This document shows positions 35,841 to 44,333 of a DNA stretch of 64,000 nt, in pieces. Within the stretch, counting starts at the first letter, position 1, and the number at the start of each line of letters is the position of its first letter. This DNA is from CAG-170 sp022779365 (GTDB taxonomy: Bacteria > Bacillota > Clostridia > Oscillospirales > Oscillospiraceae). The stretch covers positions 1 to 64,000 of the forward strand of contig JALFSI010000034.1 in NCBI GenBank assembly GCA_022779365.1, given 5' to 3'. A model generated the notes under the pieces. The model was not told the origin of the DNA. It saw only the letters and a program-made list of their open reading frames with translations, and ran no database searches. The position numbers and the translations under genes were made by a program.

Positions 35841-36932
35841 TTAATTCACATTGATCGAATCGAACACTTCCAGCGGCAGCACATCGGCAAGCTCGGTCAG
35901 CTCATGGGAATAGCCGCCGGTGTAGTCGGCTGCGGCGACGGGGCTCTTGAACACACACGCCTGCGCATCCGGCGTGCGCAGCGAAATGGAGAGGCACACG
36001 CACGTCCCCTGGTCCGCCCCCGACTGCACCACGAGATTGCCCCCGTGAAGCTGCGCAATGCTGCGCGCGAGCGGCAGACCTGCGCCAACGCCCCAGCGCG
36101 GGTCGCCCAGCTCCACCGCGCGCGCATAGCGCGTAAACGCCGAGGCGATCAGTGACGGCGCAAAGCCCTCACCGCTGTCCTGCACGCGAATGAGCGCACT
36201 TGTCTCCCCGCGCTCCAGGCGCACGGAGATCGTCCCGCCGGCGGGCGTGAATTTGATGGCATTGCTGAGAAGATTCAAGATCGCGCGCTCCAGCCGCTGC
36301 CGGTCGATCCACGCATAGAAGGTCTGCGGCGGAATGCTGCACTCGAGCCGGATGCTGCGCGTGCGGCAAAGCGGCGCGGTGCGCTCAAAAATGCCGTAGA
36401 CAAAGCTGGTCATCTCCGTCTTTTCCAGATTCAGCTTCATCTCGCCGTCCAGCGCCGCGCGCAGATCGGTCAGGTTGCACGTCGTGCGCAGGAGTTGGTA
36501 GAACGCGTGGTTCAGCGACGCCATGCTGCGCTGGATCGCCGGGTCTTCCAGCTCCTCCAGCCGCGGGAACAGCGCAGCCGACGCGCCGAACAGGTTTGAC
36601 AGCGGCACGCGCAGCGTCTGCGCGGCAAAAAATGCCATGTCGGGCGCAGGCTGCTCCGCCTTCGCCTGAATGACAAAGATCTGCCACCCGTCCAGCGGGT
36701 ACACCGCCGCCTCCGCCGGTCCGCCCGGCAGCCGCAGCGGCAGATTCACCGAACCCGTCCAGTCGGTGCGGTACAGCGTCTCGTCCGTCAGGGCGAGGAC
36801 CTGCGTATTTTCATGAACGTCCAGCGCCTGCGCCGCGCGGTTACAGTACGAGACTGTGCCGTCCTTCACCGCAAACACCGGCTGTGCGATCCCATCAAGC
36901 AGCTCGGTGAGCTGCCGAATTTCCAAACTCAA
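35841..36932 (-). CDS. PAS-domain histidine-kinase-like protein lacking the phospho-acceptor His
   Basis: A 363-residue soluble protein. The start is TTG 36932: a perfect AAGGAGG sits eight bases upstream, and the promoter at 37036-37064 excludes the ATG at 37040. Residues about 1-90 look like a PAS domain (QPVFAVKDGTVSYCNRAA). The dimerisation helix reads AAQTLRVPL, so the usual His of SHELRTPL is Gln105. The ATPase domain is intact: NLLSNAIKFTPAG, DSGEGF and GVGAGLPLARSIAQLHGG. It may be a kinase phosphorylating elsewhere, a phosphatase or an ATP-dependent sensor. No response regulator is adjacent. Confidence 0.8.
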   Translation of the reverse strand: MSLEIRQLTELLDGIAQPVFAVKDGTVSYCNRAAQALDVHENTQVLALTDETLYRTDWTGSVNLPLRLPGGPAEAAVYPLDGWQIFVIQAKAEQPAPDMAFFAAQTLRVPLSNLFGASAALFPRLEELEDPAIQRSMASLNHAFYQLLRTTCNLTDLRAALDGEMKLNLEKTEMTSFVYGIFERTAPLCRTRSIRLECSIPPQTFYAWIDRQRLERAILNLLSNAIKFTPAGGTISVRLERGETSALIRVQDSGEGFAPSLIASAFTRYARAVELGDPRWGVGAGLPLARSIAQLHGGNLVVQSGADQGTCVCLSISLRTPDAQACVFKSPVAAADYTGGYSHELTELADVLPLEVFDSINVN

Positions 36933-37035
36933 ATCTGCCGCCTCCTTACCCCAACCCCGGGGCATCTCGCTCTCATCATCATTGTTTGAGTATTTCAAAC
37001 CCTTATCACAGGAAAATATTTCTTGTCGTCCTGCT

Positions 37036-37064
37036 ATCATAGCAGACTAAGACAAAAAATGCAA
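37036..37064 (-). promoter_or_regulatory. SigA promoter of the PAS/kinase-like gene
   Basis: On the minus strand TTGCAT (37059-37064), a 17-base spacer and TATGAT (37036-37041). The start of transcription should be near 37029, downstream of the ATG at 37040, which decides in favour of the TTG start at 36932. Confidence 0.78.
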
Positions 37065-37116
37065 TCTTTTTAAAGAAAAAGGCAAAAAGTTGCAAATTTA
37101 CACCATTTTCGTTCAC

Positions 37117-37145
37117 TTGCACAGACTTTGTTCTGGTGATATAAT
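37117..37145 (+). promoter_or_regulatory. SigA promoter of the beta-CASP nuclease gene
   Basis: TTGCAC (37117-37122), 17 bases and TATAAT (37140-37145). It is divergent from the preceding promoter, with about 50 bases between the two -35 boxes. Confidence 0.87.
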
Positions 37146-37178
37146 AGAAAAACACCACATCAAACGGGGGTCGATCGT

Positions 37179-38771
37179 ATGAAACTCACCTTCCTCGGCG
37201 CGGCGCACGAGGTCACCGGGAGCTGCACGCTGCTGGAGACCGGCGGGCGGTATTTTCTTGTCGATCACGGTATGGAACAGGGCGTGAACGTGTTTGAAAA
37301 CGCACCGCTGCCCGTTGCGCCGGGCGAGATCGACGCGGTGTTCCTCACGCACGCACACATCGACCACGCAGGGCTGCTGCCCAAGCTCTGCAAGGACGGC
37401 TTCCACGGCAAAATTTACGCCACGGAAGCCACCGACGCGCTGTGCCGCATCATGCTCATGGACTCCGCCAACATCCAGATGTCCGACGCGCAGTGGCAGA
37501 CGCGCAAAGCCGAGCGCGCGGGCAAGCCCGCCATTGAGCCGCTCTACACCACCGACGATGCCGCCGCCGCGCTGGCGCTGCTGCATCCGTGCGCCTACGG
37601 CAAAACGGTACGGGCGGCGGAGGGCGTGCGTCTGCGCTTTACGGACGTGGGGCATCTGCTCGGCTCGGCGTGCGTGGAGCTGTGGCTGACGGAGGACGGC
37701 GTTGAAAAGAAGGTCGTCTTTTCCGGCGACGTCGGCAACACCGGCAAGCCCATCCTGCGCGACCCGCAGACCGTGGACGCGGCGGACGTGCTCATTGTGG
37801 AGTCCACCTACGGCGGACGGCTGCACGAGCGCACCGGCGACGCCGTCTCCGCGCTGGCGGGGTACATCCAGCGCACGTTTGACCGCGGCGGCAGCGTCAT
37901 CATCCCTGCCTTTGCCGTGGGACGGACGCAGGAGCTGCTGTATGCCATCCGCGAGATCAAGCAGAAAAAGCTCGTACGCGGGCACGACGGCTTCCCCGTC
38001 TACCTCGACAGCCCGCTCGCCGAGGAGGCGACGGCGGTCTTTTTGCAGTGCGACCCCGACTTTTTTGACGAGCCGACGCGCGAGCTGCTGCGTCAGGGCG
38101 TGAACCCGATCTGGTTTCCGAACCTGCATCTCGCCCCGGCGGTGGAGCAGTCGCGCGCCATCAACGACGATCCGCGCCCCAAGATCATCCTCTCCGCCAG
38201 CGGGATGTGCGACGCGGGACGTATCCGCCACCACCTCAAGCACAACCTCTGGAAATCCGAAAATCTTGTCCTGCTGGCGGGCTATCAGGCGAACGGGACG
38301 CTCGGCAGGAGCTTGCAGGAGGGTGTCAAGACCGTGCGTCTGTTCGGCGAAGAGGTCGCCGTGCGCGCCGAGATCGCCATGCTGCACGGCGCGAGCGGTC
38401 ACGCCGATCAGGCGGGGCTGCTGCGCTGGGTCGAGGCGATCGCGCCGAAGCCGCAGTTCGTGTTCGTGAACCACGGCGACGAGGAAAACTGCGAAGCCTT
38501 CCGCGACCTGCTCACAAAAGAAGGCTACACCGCCTTTGCGCCCTACAGCGGCACGGTGTTTGACATCGCTGCCGGGCGGCTGGACTATGTTGCCGAGCCG
38601 AGGCGCATCGAAAAGACCGGCTCTGCGCGCAAAAAAGAGGTGTATACCCTGCTCGTCGAGACCGCGCGCCGCCTGCTGGCGCTTGCCGTCGCCTTCCGCG
38701 AGCAGTCCAACCAGCGCGTGCGCAGATTCACCGCCGATATTCAGGCGCTGCTCGATAAATGGAGCGGCTGA
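37179..38771 (+). CDS. MBL-fold beta-CASP RNA-processing exonuclease-like protein
   Basis: A 530-residue metallo-beta-lactamase-fold nuclease of the CPSF73/Ysh1-like group. The metal motif HAHIDHAG is at about residues 65-72, followed by DVGHLLGSACVEL and FSGDVGNTGKPI. The beta-CASP insert contains SGMCDAGRIRHHLKHN and ends with ASGHADQAGL. A C-terminal tail of about 60 residues extends past the usual fold. It should process or degrade RNA in the cytoplasm with two zinc ions. GGGGG precedes ATG 37179. Monocistronic. Confidence 0.92.
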   Translation: MKLTFLGAAHEVTGSCTLLETGGRYFLVDHGMEQGVNVFENAPLPVAPGEIDAVFLTHAHIDHAGLLPKLCKDGFHGKIYATEATDALCRIMLMDSANIQMSDAQWQTRKAERAGKPAIEPLYTTDDAAAALALLHPCAYGKTVRAAEGVRLRFTDVGHLLGSACVELWLTEDGVEKKVVFSGDVGNTGKPILRDPQTVDAADVLIVESTYGGRLHERTGDAVSALAGYIQRTFDRGGSVIIPAFAVGRTQELLYAIREIKQKKLVRGHDGFPVYLDSPLAEEATAVFLQCDPDFFDEPTRELLRQGVNPIWFPNLHLAPAVEQSRAINDDPRPKIILSASGMCDAGRIRHHLKHNLWKSENLVLLAGYQANGTLGRSLQEGVKTVRLFGEEVAVRAEIAMLHGASGHADQAGLLRWVEAIAPKPQFVFVNHGDEENCEAFRDLLTKEGYTAFAPYSGTVFDIAAGRLDYVAEPRRIEKTGSARKKEVYTLLVETARRLLALAVAFREQSNQRVRRFTADIQALLDKWSG

Positions 38772-38781
38772 TAGGGTAAAC

Positions 38782-38834
38782 CAGCCCCGCCGCGAAGCCA
38801 ACCCTTCGCGGCGGGGCTGCGTTCTGTTTTTTTG
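38782..38834 (+). terminator. Terminator of the beta-CASP nuclease gene
   Basis: A sixteen-base stem (CAGCCCCGCCGCGAAG / CTTCGCGGCGGGGCTG) followed by CGTTCTGTTTTTTT. The remaining 170 bases to the next terminator hold only a short A+T-rich inverted repeat and no gene. Confidence 0.9.
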
Positions 38835-39001
38835 CGCAAAAAACAAGCACCCACATTTGGCAGCACCACACAAGAAAACCAATGCCCCCAGACAGAGCTT
38901 TTTTGCCCCTGACTGCGCAGATTTTTCTTGCGTTACACAAAGTAGCGCCGCAAAAAATCTGCTTGTCAGGAACGAAAAATCTTCTGCCTGTGGCGCTGCG
39001 C

Positions 39002-39036
39002 GAAAAAGCCCGCTGGAGTCCCAGCGGGCTTTTTTC
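39002..39036. terminator. Terminator of rplM-rpsI
   Basis: The stem AGCCCGCTGG / CCAGCGGGCT has A-run and T-run flanks on its two sides. On the minus strand it lies about 50 bases after the rpsI stop and is followed by TTTTTC. Confidence 0.88.
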
Positions 39037-39087
39037 ATTGCTTTCTTACGCGGTCCTGCCTTTCGTGAGTGCTTGCATTCTGATAAA

Positions 39088-39492
39088 TCAGCGCTTGCTG
39101 AACTGCGGCGCGCGACGAGCGGCTTTGAGACCGTACTTTTTGCGCTCCTTCATTCTCGGATCGCGGGTGAGGAAGCCGGCTGCCTTGAGGGCGGCGCGGA
39201 ACTCGGGATTGACGCCCAGCAGAGCGCGGGCGACGCCGTGACGGATCGCGCCAGCCTGACCGGAGACGCCGCCGCCTTCGACGGTGCAGACGATGTCGAC
39301 CTTGCCGACCATGTCCACGGTGTTCAGCGGCTGACGGACGACCATCTTCAGGGTATCCAGACCGAAGTACTCGTCGATGTCACGACCGTTGATGGTGATC
39401 GAGCCGGTGCCTTCCGGGAACAGACGCACACGCGCGATGGAGGATTTACGGCGACCCGTGCCGTACTGATACTGTCTTTTGCTCTCGTACAT
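39088..39492 (-). CDS. rpsI: 30S ribosomal protein S9
   Basis: The 134-residue S9 protein, with the start GRRKSSIARVRLFPEG (residues 13-28), the GQAGAIRHGVARALL core and the invariant C-terminus ending in SKR, which reaches the P-site tRNA. The length is normal. It follows rplM by 17 bases, the order conserved in nearly all bacteria. Confidence 0.98.
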   Translation of the reverse strand: MYESKRQYQYGTGRRKSSIARVRLFPEGTGSITINGRDIDEYFGLDTLKMVVRQPLNTVDMVGKVDIVCTVEGGGVSGQAGAIRHGVARALLGVNPEFRAALKAAGFLTRDPRMKERKKYGLKAARRAPQFSKR

Positions 39493-39509
39493 AGTTCGTT
39501 ACCTCCTGA

Positions 39510-39938
39510 TTAGTCCAAAGTCCAGGCTTCGGGCTTCTGCGCGGCGTTCTCGTGCTCAGCGCCCTTGTAGATGTGCAGGCGGGTGAGCGCGGTACGGCCG
39601 ATGCTGTTCTTCGGCAGCATACCCTTGACGGCAAGCTCCATCGCGAACTCGGGGCGCTCCGCCATGAGCTTGCTGTACTTGACCTCTTTGAGGTTGCCGA
39701 TCCAGCCGGTGTGATGATAATAGGTCTTCTGCTCGAGCTTCTTGCCCGTGAGGACCGCCTTGTCGGCGTTGACGATGATGACGAAATCGCCGCAGTCAAC
39801 GTTCGGGGTGAAGTCGGTCTTATGCTTGCCGCGCAGCAGCTTGGCGGCGGTCACAGCGGTACGGCCCAGGGGCTTGCCGGCTGCGTCGAGAACGTACCAT
39901 TTTCTCTGGACGGTCTCTTTCTTAGCCATAGTGGTCAT
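39510..39938 (-). CDS. rplM: 50S ribosomal protein L13
   Basis: The 142-residue L13 protein, an early assembly protein of the large subunit. WYVLDAAGKPLGRTAVTAAKLLRGKHK (near 14-40) is the family start, and the central stretch with YYHHTGWIGNLK fits. GGAGG is seven bases before ATG 39938; a second in-frame ATG three codons on is less well placed. It is co-transcribed with rpsI from the promoter at 40031-40059. Confidence 0.98.
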   Translation of the reverse strand: MTTMAKKETVQRKWYVLDAAGKPLGRTAVTAAKLLRGKHKTDFTPNVDCGDFVIIVNADKAVLTGKKLEQKTYYHHTGWIGNLKEVKYSKLMAERPEFAMELAVKGMLPKNSIGRTALTRLHIYKGAEHENAAQKPEAWTLD

Positions 39939-40030
39939 TGTGTTTCCTCCGTTTGAAGGTCGAAACCTTCTATAAAAATTTTTGACAAATGTTGAGTGCG
40001 CGTATAAAATATCTCCAAACGCGCCCTACT

Positions 40031-40059
40031 TTTATACCACACGGCGCGGCGCGTGTCAA
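40031..40059 (-). promoter_or_regulatory. SigA promoter of rplM-rpsI with structured leader
   Basis: TTGACA (40054-40059), a 17-base spacer and TATAAA (40031-40036) on the minus strand. The leader of about 85 bases contains the tetraloop hairpin GAAGGT-TTCG-ACCTTC (39955-39970) just before the ribosome binding site. This could be an autogenous r-protein control site, but no family was matched. Confidence 0.82.
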
Positions 40060-40170
40060 CGAGTTTTTCATGCAAAATCAAAAATTCATCGGGTGTCCTC
40101 CCGAAATCTTTGTTTTTCTCCCGGATGCTCTTGAATACTCAAAACGCATTTCACATTTTGGAGGCAGATC

Positions 40171-40887
40171 ATGCAGAAAATGATGGGGCTGATGCGCCGG
40201 TGCATCGACGATTACCATATGATCGAGGCGGGCGACCGCATTGCCGTGGGCGTGTCGGGCGGCAAGGATTCGCTGACGCTGCTGAGCGTCCTCGCGGCGC
40301 TGCGCGCCTATTATCCCAAGCCCTTTGCGCTGGAGGCGCTGAGCATCGACATGGGTCTCGGCGGCATGGATTTTGCGCCCGTGGAGGCGCTGTGCCGCGA
40401 ACTGGACGTGCCGTTCACCATCCGCCATACCGAGATCGGCAAGATCATTTTTGACTACCGCAAGGAGAAAAATCCGTGCTCGATGTGCGCGAAAATGCGC
40501 CGCGGGGCGCTGAACGACCTGATTTTAGAGCACGGCTTTAATAAGGTGGCGCTGGGTCATCATTTCGACGACGCGGTGGAGACGATGCTCATGAGCCTGC
40601 TCTACGAAGGGCGCATCGGCTGCTTTGAGCCGGTGACGTACCTCAGCCGCACGGGTGTGACGCAGATCCGCCCGATGCTGTATGTGGGCGAGCAGGCGAT
40701 CGAGCATTTTGCCGCGCGGATGCAGCTGCCGGTGGTGCACAACACCTGCCCCGCCGACAAGCACACCAAGCGGCAGGAGGTCAAGGAGCTGATCGTCACG
40801 TTACAGGCACAGTACCCCGACCTCAAAACGAAGATCTTCGGCGCAATGCAGCGCCTGCCCCTGCCCAAATGGGGCGTGGAGAGCTGA
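40171..40887 (+). CDS. TtcA-like tRNA thiolation ATPase
   Basis: A 238-residue PP-loop protein close to the tRNA 2-thiocytidine synthetase group. The ATP-pyrophosphate loop is VGVSGGKDSLTLL (about 26-38). The Cys pair CSMCAKMRRG (about 107-116) and a further Cys in NTCPADKHTKR supply the iron-sulfur or sulfur-carrying cysteines. HHFDDAVETMLM is a family motif. It should adenylate and thiolate a tRNA base. GGAGGCAGATC precedes the ATG. No sulfur-transfer partner gene is nearby, so ttcA is not used as a firm symbol. Confidence 0.88.
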   Translation: MQKMMGLMRRCIDDYHMIEAGDRIAVGVSGGKDSLTLLSVLAALRAYYPKPFALEALSIDMGLGGMDFAPVEALCRELDVPFTIRHTEIGKIIFDYRKEKNPCSMCAKMRRGALNDLILEHGFNKVALGHHFDDAVETMLMSLLYEGRIGCFEPVTYLSRTGVTQIRPMLYVGEQAIEHFAARMQLPVVHNTCPADKHTKRQEVKELIVTLQAQYPDLKTKIFGAMQRLPLPKWGVES

Positions 40888-40894
40888 GGCTTTT

Positions 40895-41215
40895 GCGCCG
40901 CACCAAAGCCTCCCCTTGGTCATCAAGAGAAGCCTTGGATTTTAGTAGACCCGCCGGTTCGGCGCACACCCTTGCCTCCCCCTTTGGGGGAGGTGTCCGA
41001 GCACAGCGAGGACGGAGAGGGTAAATAATGAAGACCCTCTCAGTCGCCTTCGGCGACAGCTCTCCCAGAGGGAGAGCCAAGCGCCCTCTCAGTCAGCTTC
41101 GCTGACAGCTCTCCCAAAGGGAGAGCCAAGGGACTTTTGCAAATCAGCACTGCCTCAGAAAAACGCTGGGAGGGGCAAGCCCCTCCCCTACGTTACGACT
41201 GGGAACGTACCTTTC
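40895..41215. repeat. Palindromic repeat block C
   Basis: It consists of several copies of the shared modules (CCTCCCCCTTTGGGGGAGG, CTCTCCCAGAGGGAGAG and CTCTCCCAAAGGGAGAG), then a GGGAGGGGCAAGCCCCTCCC hairpin. Two near-identical GCTCTCCC units stand in tandem (about 41058-41130). There is no gene; it separates convergent ttcA-like and putP genes. Confidence 0.8.
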
Positions 41216-41228
41216 CGCTATAACGAGC

Positions 41229-41257
41229 GCGCCCCGTTCCGGGTCGGAACGGGGCGC
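41229..41257 (-). terminator. Hairpin behind putP
   Basis: A strong stem GCGCCCCGTTCC / GGAACGGGGCGC eight bases past the putP stop. The U-run is poor on this strand, so it may act with the repeat block that follows. Confidence 0.55.
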
Positions 41258-41264
41258 ACATTGT

Positions 41265-42827
41265 TTATTCTGCGGTCTTGGCGCGTTCGAACTCTTCCTG
41301 AATTTCGGCGGAGGGCGCTTTGGTGAGCAGCGAGACCACCACGATCAGGATGCAGGAGAAGAGGAACGCGGGCAGCAGCTCGTAGATGCCGAGCAGGCCG
41401 CCGAGGGGCTTGATGACGAGCTTCCAGAGGAACACCATGCCGCCGCCGCCGACCATACCGGCGATCGCGCCGGCGCGGGTGGTGCGCTTCCAGAACAGAG
41501 AGAAGAGCACCAGCGGGCCGAACGTCGCGCCGAAGCCAGCCCACGCGAACGAGACGATGGTAAAGATGATGCTGTTTTCGTCCAGCGCGATGATCATGCC
41601 GATGATGGCGACCACCAGCAGCGCGATGCGCGAGACGGTCATGACCTGCTTATCCGTCGCGTCCTTCTTGAAAACGCCCTGATAGAGGTTCTTGGAGAAA
41701 GCGCTGGCGGCGATGAGCAGGTAGGAGTCGGACGAGCTGATCGTCGCGGCGAGGATGCCCGCCATGACAAGACCGGCAAACAGCGGATGCAGGAGCATCT
41801 GCGAGAGCACGACGAATACATTTTCCGCCTGCGAGGCGGTATCCAGCGCGGTGGGCAGGAGCACGCGCCCCATCGTGCCGATGAACACGGCGGCGGTCAG
41901 CGAAATGACGACCCAGGCCGTGGCGATGCGGCGCGACTGCGTCAGCTCGCTCGTGCGGCGGATGGCGATGAAGCGGAGCAGGACCTGCGGCATCCCGAAA
42001 TAGCCCAGACCCCACGCGATCTCGGAGAGGACGGAGAGCGGCGGATAGGACTCGGCGCTGCCGAACAGCGGCTGACCGGCAGCGGAGAGCTGCTGCACGC
42101 CGCCTGCGTCCACCTGCGGGGTCGCCTTAAAGAAGAAGTCAAAGAAGCCGGGAATGGACTTGGCGTTTTCCACCACAGCGGAAAAGCCGCCCGCAGCCGA
42201 GACGCCCAGCACCAGCACCGTGACGAGTGCGAAGATCATCACGACTGCCTGCATGAAGTCGGACGCGGACTCGGCGAGGAAGCCGCCGAGGAACGTATAG
42301 AGCAGCACGAACAGCGCGCCCACGACCATCATGAGCTGATAGCTCTGCCCGAACAGCTTGGAAAACAGCTTGCCGCAGGTGACAAAGCAGCTGCCGGCGT
42401 ACACGGCAAAGAACACCAGAATGAACACCGAAGCGATGGTCATGATGACCTTTTTCTTCTCACGGAAGCGGTTGGACAAAAAGTCCGGCACGGTGATGGC
42501 GTTGCCCGCCACGAGCGAATAGCGGCGCAGGGGCTTTGCAACGATCAGCCAGTTGAGATAGGTGCCCACGGCAAGACCGATGGCGGTCCACACCGCGCCG
42601 CTGATGCCGCACCAGTAGGCAACGCCGGGCAGCCCCATCAGAAGCCAGCCGCTCATGTCCGAGGCCTCGGCGCTCATCGCCGCGACCCACGGGCCGAGCG
42701 TCCTGCCGCCGATAAAATAGTTTTCCGAGTTCTGATTGGCGCGCTTTGCAAACGCCACACCGATCCCGATGACAACGACCATGTAGCAGACCATGGCGAT
42801 CAGGATCTGTACGGAATCTCCAGTCAT
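41265..42827 (-). CDS. putP: Sodium/proline symporter
   Basis: A 520-residue solute:sodium symporter family protein with about thirteen membrane helices. The early segment GGRTLGPWVAAMSAEASDMSGWLLMGLPG (about 40-68) carries the Ser/Asp residues of the Na+ site, and GYFGMPQVLLRFIAIR and AILAATISSSDSYLL are PutP hallmarks. It imports proline with Na+. GGAGAGAAAAGCT precedes the ATG at 42827. It has its own promoter and no proline catabolic gene is near, so import for osmoprotection or nutrition is equally likely. Confidence 0.94.
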   Translation of the reverse strand: MTGDSVQILIAMVCYMVVVIGIGVAFAKRANQNSENYFIGGRTLGPWVAAMSAEASDMSGWLLMGLPGVAYWCGISGAVWTAIGLAVGTYLNWLIVAKPLRRYSLVAGNAITVPDFLSNRFREKKKVIMTIASVFILVFFAVYAGSCFVTCGKLFSKLFGQSYQLMMVVGALFVLLYTFLGGFLAESASDFMQAVVMIFALVTVLVLGVSAAGGFSAVVENAKSIPGFFDFFFKATPQVDAGGVQQLSAAGQPLFGSAESYPPLSVLSEIAWGLGYFGMPQVLLRFIAIRRTSELTQSRRIATAWVVISLTAAVFIGTMGRVLLPTALDTASQAENVFVVLSQMLLHPLFAGLVMAGILAATISSSDSYLLIAASAFSKNLYQGVFKKDATDKQVMTVSRIALLVVAIIGMIIALDENSIIFTIVSFAWAGFGATFGPLVLFSLFWKRTTRAGAIAGMVGGGGMVFLWKLVIKPLGGLLGIYELLPAFLFSCILIVVVSLLTKAPSAEIQEEFERAKTAE

Positions 42828-42951
42828 AGCTTTTCTCTCCTCTTAAAAAACGTTGCCGCCATTTGCAGCACGGGCGGGCGCGGGCTGCAAAACACGCAGC
42901 CGAACGTCCCAAGTTCCCGGTATAGACCGCAAACAGCAGCACTTTAACGTG

Positions 42952-42980
42952 ATTATAGCACAGCGCTTTACTGAGGACAA
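42952..42980 (-). promoter_or_regulatory. Probable SigA promoter of putP
   Basis: TTGTCC (42975-42980), 17 bases and a perfect TATAAT (42952-42957) on the minus strand. The leader is about 115 bases and contains a G+C-rich inverted repeat. Confidence 0.62.
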
Positions 42981-43030
42981 GTCAAAATTTCGCAATTTCC
43001 CGCTTTTTCTCGCGGAATGAAATATTCAGT

Positions 43031-43059
43031 TGAAAGATGAAGGATTTGGAGATATACTA
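43031..43059 (+). promoter_or_regulatory. SigA promoter of wecC-wecB-rhaB
   Basis: TTGAAA (43031-43036), a 17-base spacer and TATACT (43054-43059). An alternative -10 (TATAAT at 43069-43074) has a poorer -35 (TTTGGA), so two overlapping promoters are possible. Confidence 0.7.
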
Positions 43060-43113
43060 TACTTGAATATAATTGCCCGCATTATGCGCGGGCGAAAAGC
43101 AGAGGAGAACACA

Positions 43114-44322
43114 ATGGTCAATGTCATTGGTCTTGGCTATATTGGGCTGCCCACGGCGCTGATGCTCGCGTCGCACGGCGTTGAGGTCGTGGGCACGGAT
43201 TATAACGAGGCGCTGGTCAAAACGCTGCGCGCCGGAAAAACGACGTTTCAGGAAAAGGGTCTGGACGAGCTGTTTGCAAGCGCGCTCGCGGCGGGCATCG
43301 CGTTTACGGGCGAGTATCAGGTCACGGATACCTACATCGTCTCCGTCCCCACGCCCTACGACCCGTTCAGCAAAAAGGTAGATGCAAAATTCGTCTGCGC
43401 GGCGGTGCAGGAGGTACTGAACGTGTGCCCGGAGGGCGCGTGCGTGGTGATCGAATCGACGATCTCCCCCGGCACGATCGACCGCTTTGTCCGCCCGCTC
43501 ATTGCGCAGTCGGACAAGTCCGTCTCGCTCGTGCACGCGCCGGAGCGCATCATCCCCGGCAACATGGTCTATGAGCTGCTGCACAACAACCGCACCATCG
43601 GCGCGGACGATCCGGCGGTGGGCGAAAAGATCAAAGCGCTCTACGCCTCGTTCTGTCAGGGACAGATCGTGGTGACGGACATCCGCACGGCGGAGATGAC
43701 GAAGGTCGTGGAAAATACGTTCCGCGCCGTCAACATCGCCTTTGCCAACGAGCTGGCGCAGATCTGCCGGCACGACGGCATGGACGTGCAGGAGATCATC
43801 CGCATCTGCAATATGCACCCGCGCGTGAATATTTTGCAGCCCGGCCCGGGCGTGGGCGGGCACTGCATCTCGGTCGATCCGTGGTTTTTGGTCGGCGACT
43901 ACCCCGCCCTCACGGCGGTGACGGGCGCTGCCATGCGCGTCAACGCCGCCATGCCGGAGTATGTGCTCGGGCGCATCCGCGACATCATGGACGATACCGG
44001 CATCACCGATCCCGCGCGCGTGGGTCTGTACGGGCTGACGTACAAGGAAAATGTGGACGACTGCCGCGAATCGCCCACGCTCCAGCTTTTGGAGTGTCAG
44101 AAGCGCCACCTCGCCGCGCCGCTCAAGGTCTATGACCCGATGGTCGCGCGCGATCTGGTCGAAAATCAGTACCACGAGCTGGACGCGTTTTTGCGGGATG
44201 TTGATCTCGTCGTCATCATGGTCGGGCATAACGAGCTCAAGGAAAACATGGAAAAGCTCGCCGGAAAGACCGTGCTCGACACGCGCATGGTGTGCACGCT
44301 GCCGGGCGTTTACCGGCTGTAA
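43114..44322 (+). CDS. wecC: UDP-N-acetyl-D-mannosamine dehydrogenase
   Basis: A 402-residue NAD-dependent enzyme oxidising UDP-ManNAc to UDP-ManNAcA for envelope polysaccharide. The Rossmann start is VNVIGLGYIGLPTAL (2-16). STISPGTIDRFV and the catalytic Cys in GPGVGGHCISVDPWFL (about 246-261) are signatures of this family. The start is ATG 43114 with GAGGAG six bases upstream; the longer frame crosses the promoter. The epimerase that makes its substrate follows after 11 bases. Confidence 0.93.
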   Translation: MVNVIGLGYIGLPTALMLASHGVEVVGTDYNEALVKTLRAGKTTFQEKGLDELFASALAAGIAFTGEYQVTDTYIVSVPTPYDPFSKKVDAKFVCAAVQEVLNVCPEGACVVIESTISPGTIDRFVRPLIAQSDKSVSLVHAPERIIPGNMVYELLHNNRTIGADDPAVGEKIKALYASFCQGQIVVTDIRTAEMTKVVENTFRAVNIAFANELAQICRHDGMDVQEIIRICNMHPRVNILQPGPGVGGHCISVDPWFLVGDYPALTAVTGAAMRVNAAMPEYVLGRIRDIMDDTGITDPARVGLYGLTYKENVDDCRESPTLQLLECQKRHLAAPLKVYDPMVARDLVENQYHELDAFLRDVDLVVIMVGHNELKENMEKLAGKTVLDTRMVCTLPGVYRL

Positions 44323-44333
44323 GGAGGCGCAAC

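Noticed and set aside
37038..37040. ATG 37040 as start of the PAS/kinase-like gene
   Set aside because: It overlaps the -10 box and lies upstream of the predicted transcription start; TTG 36932 has a perfect AAGGAGG site.
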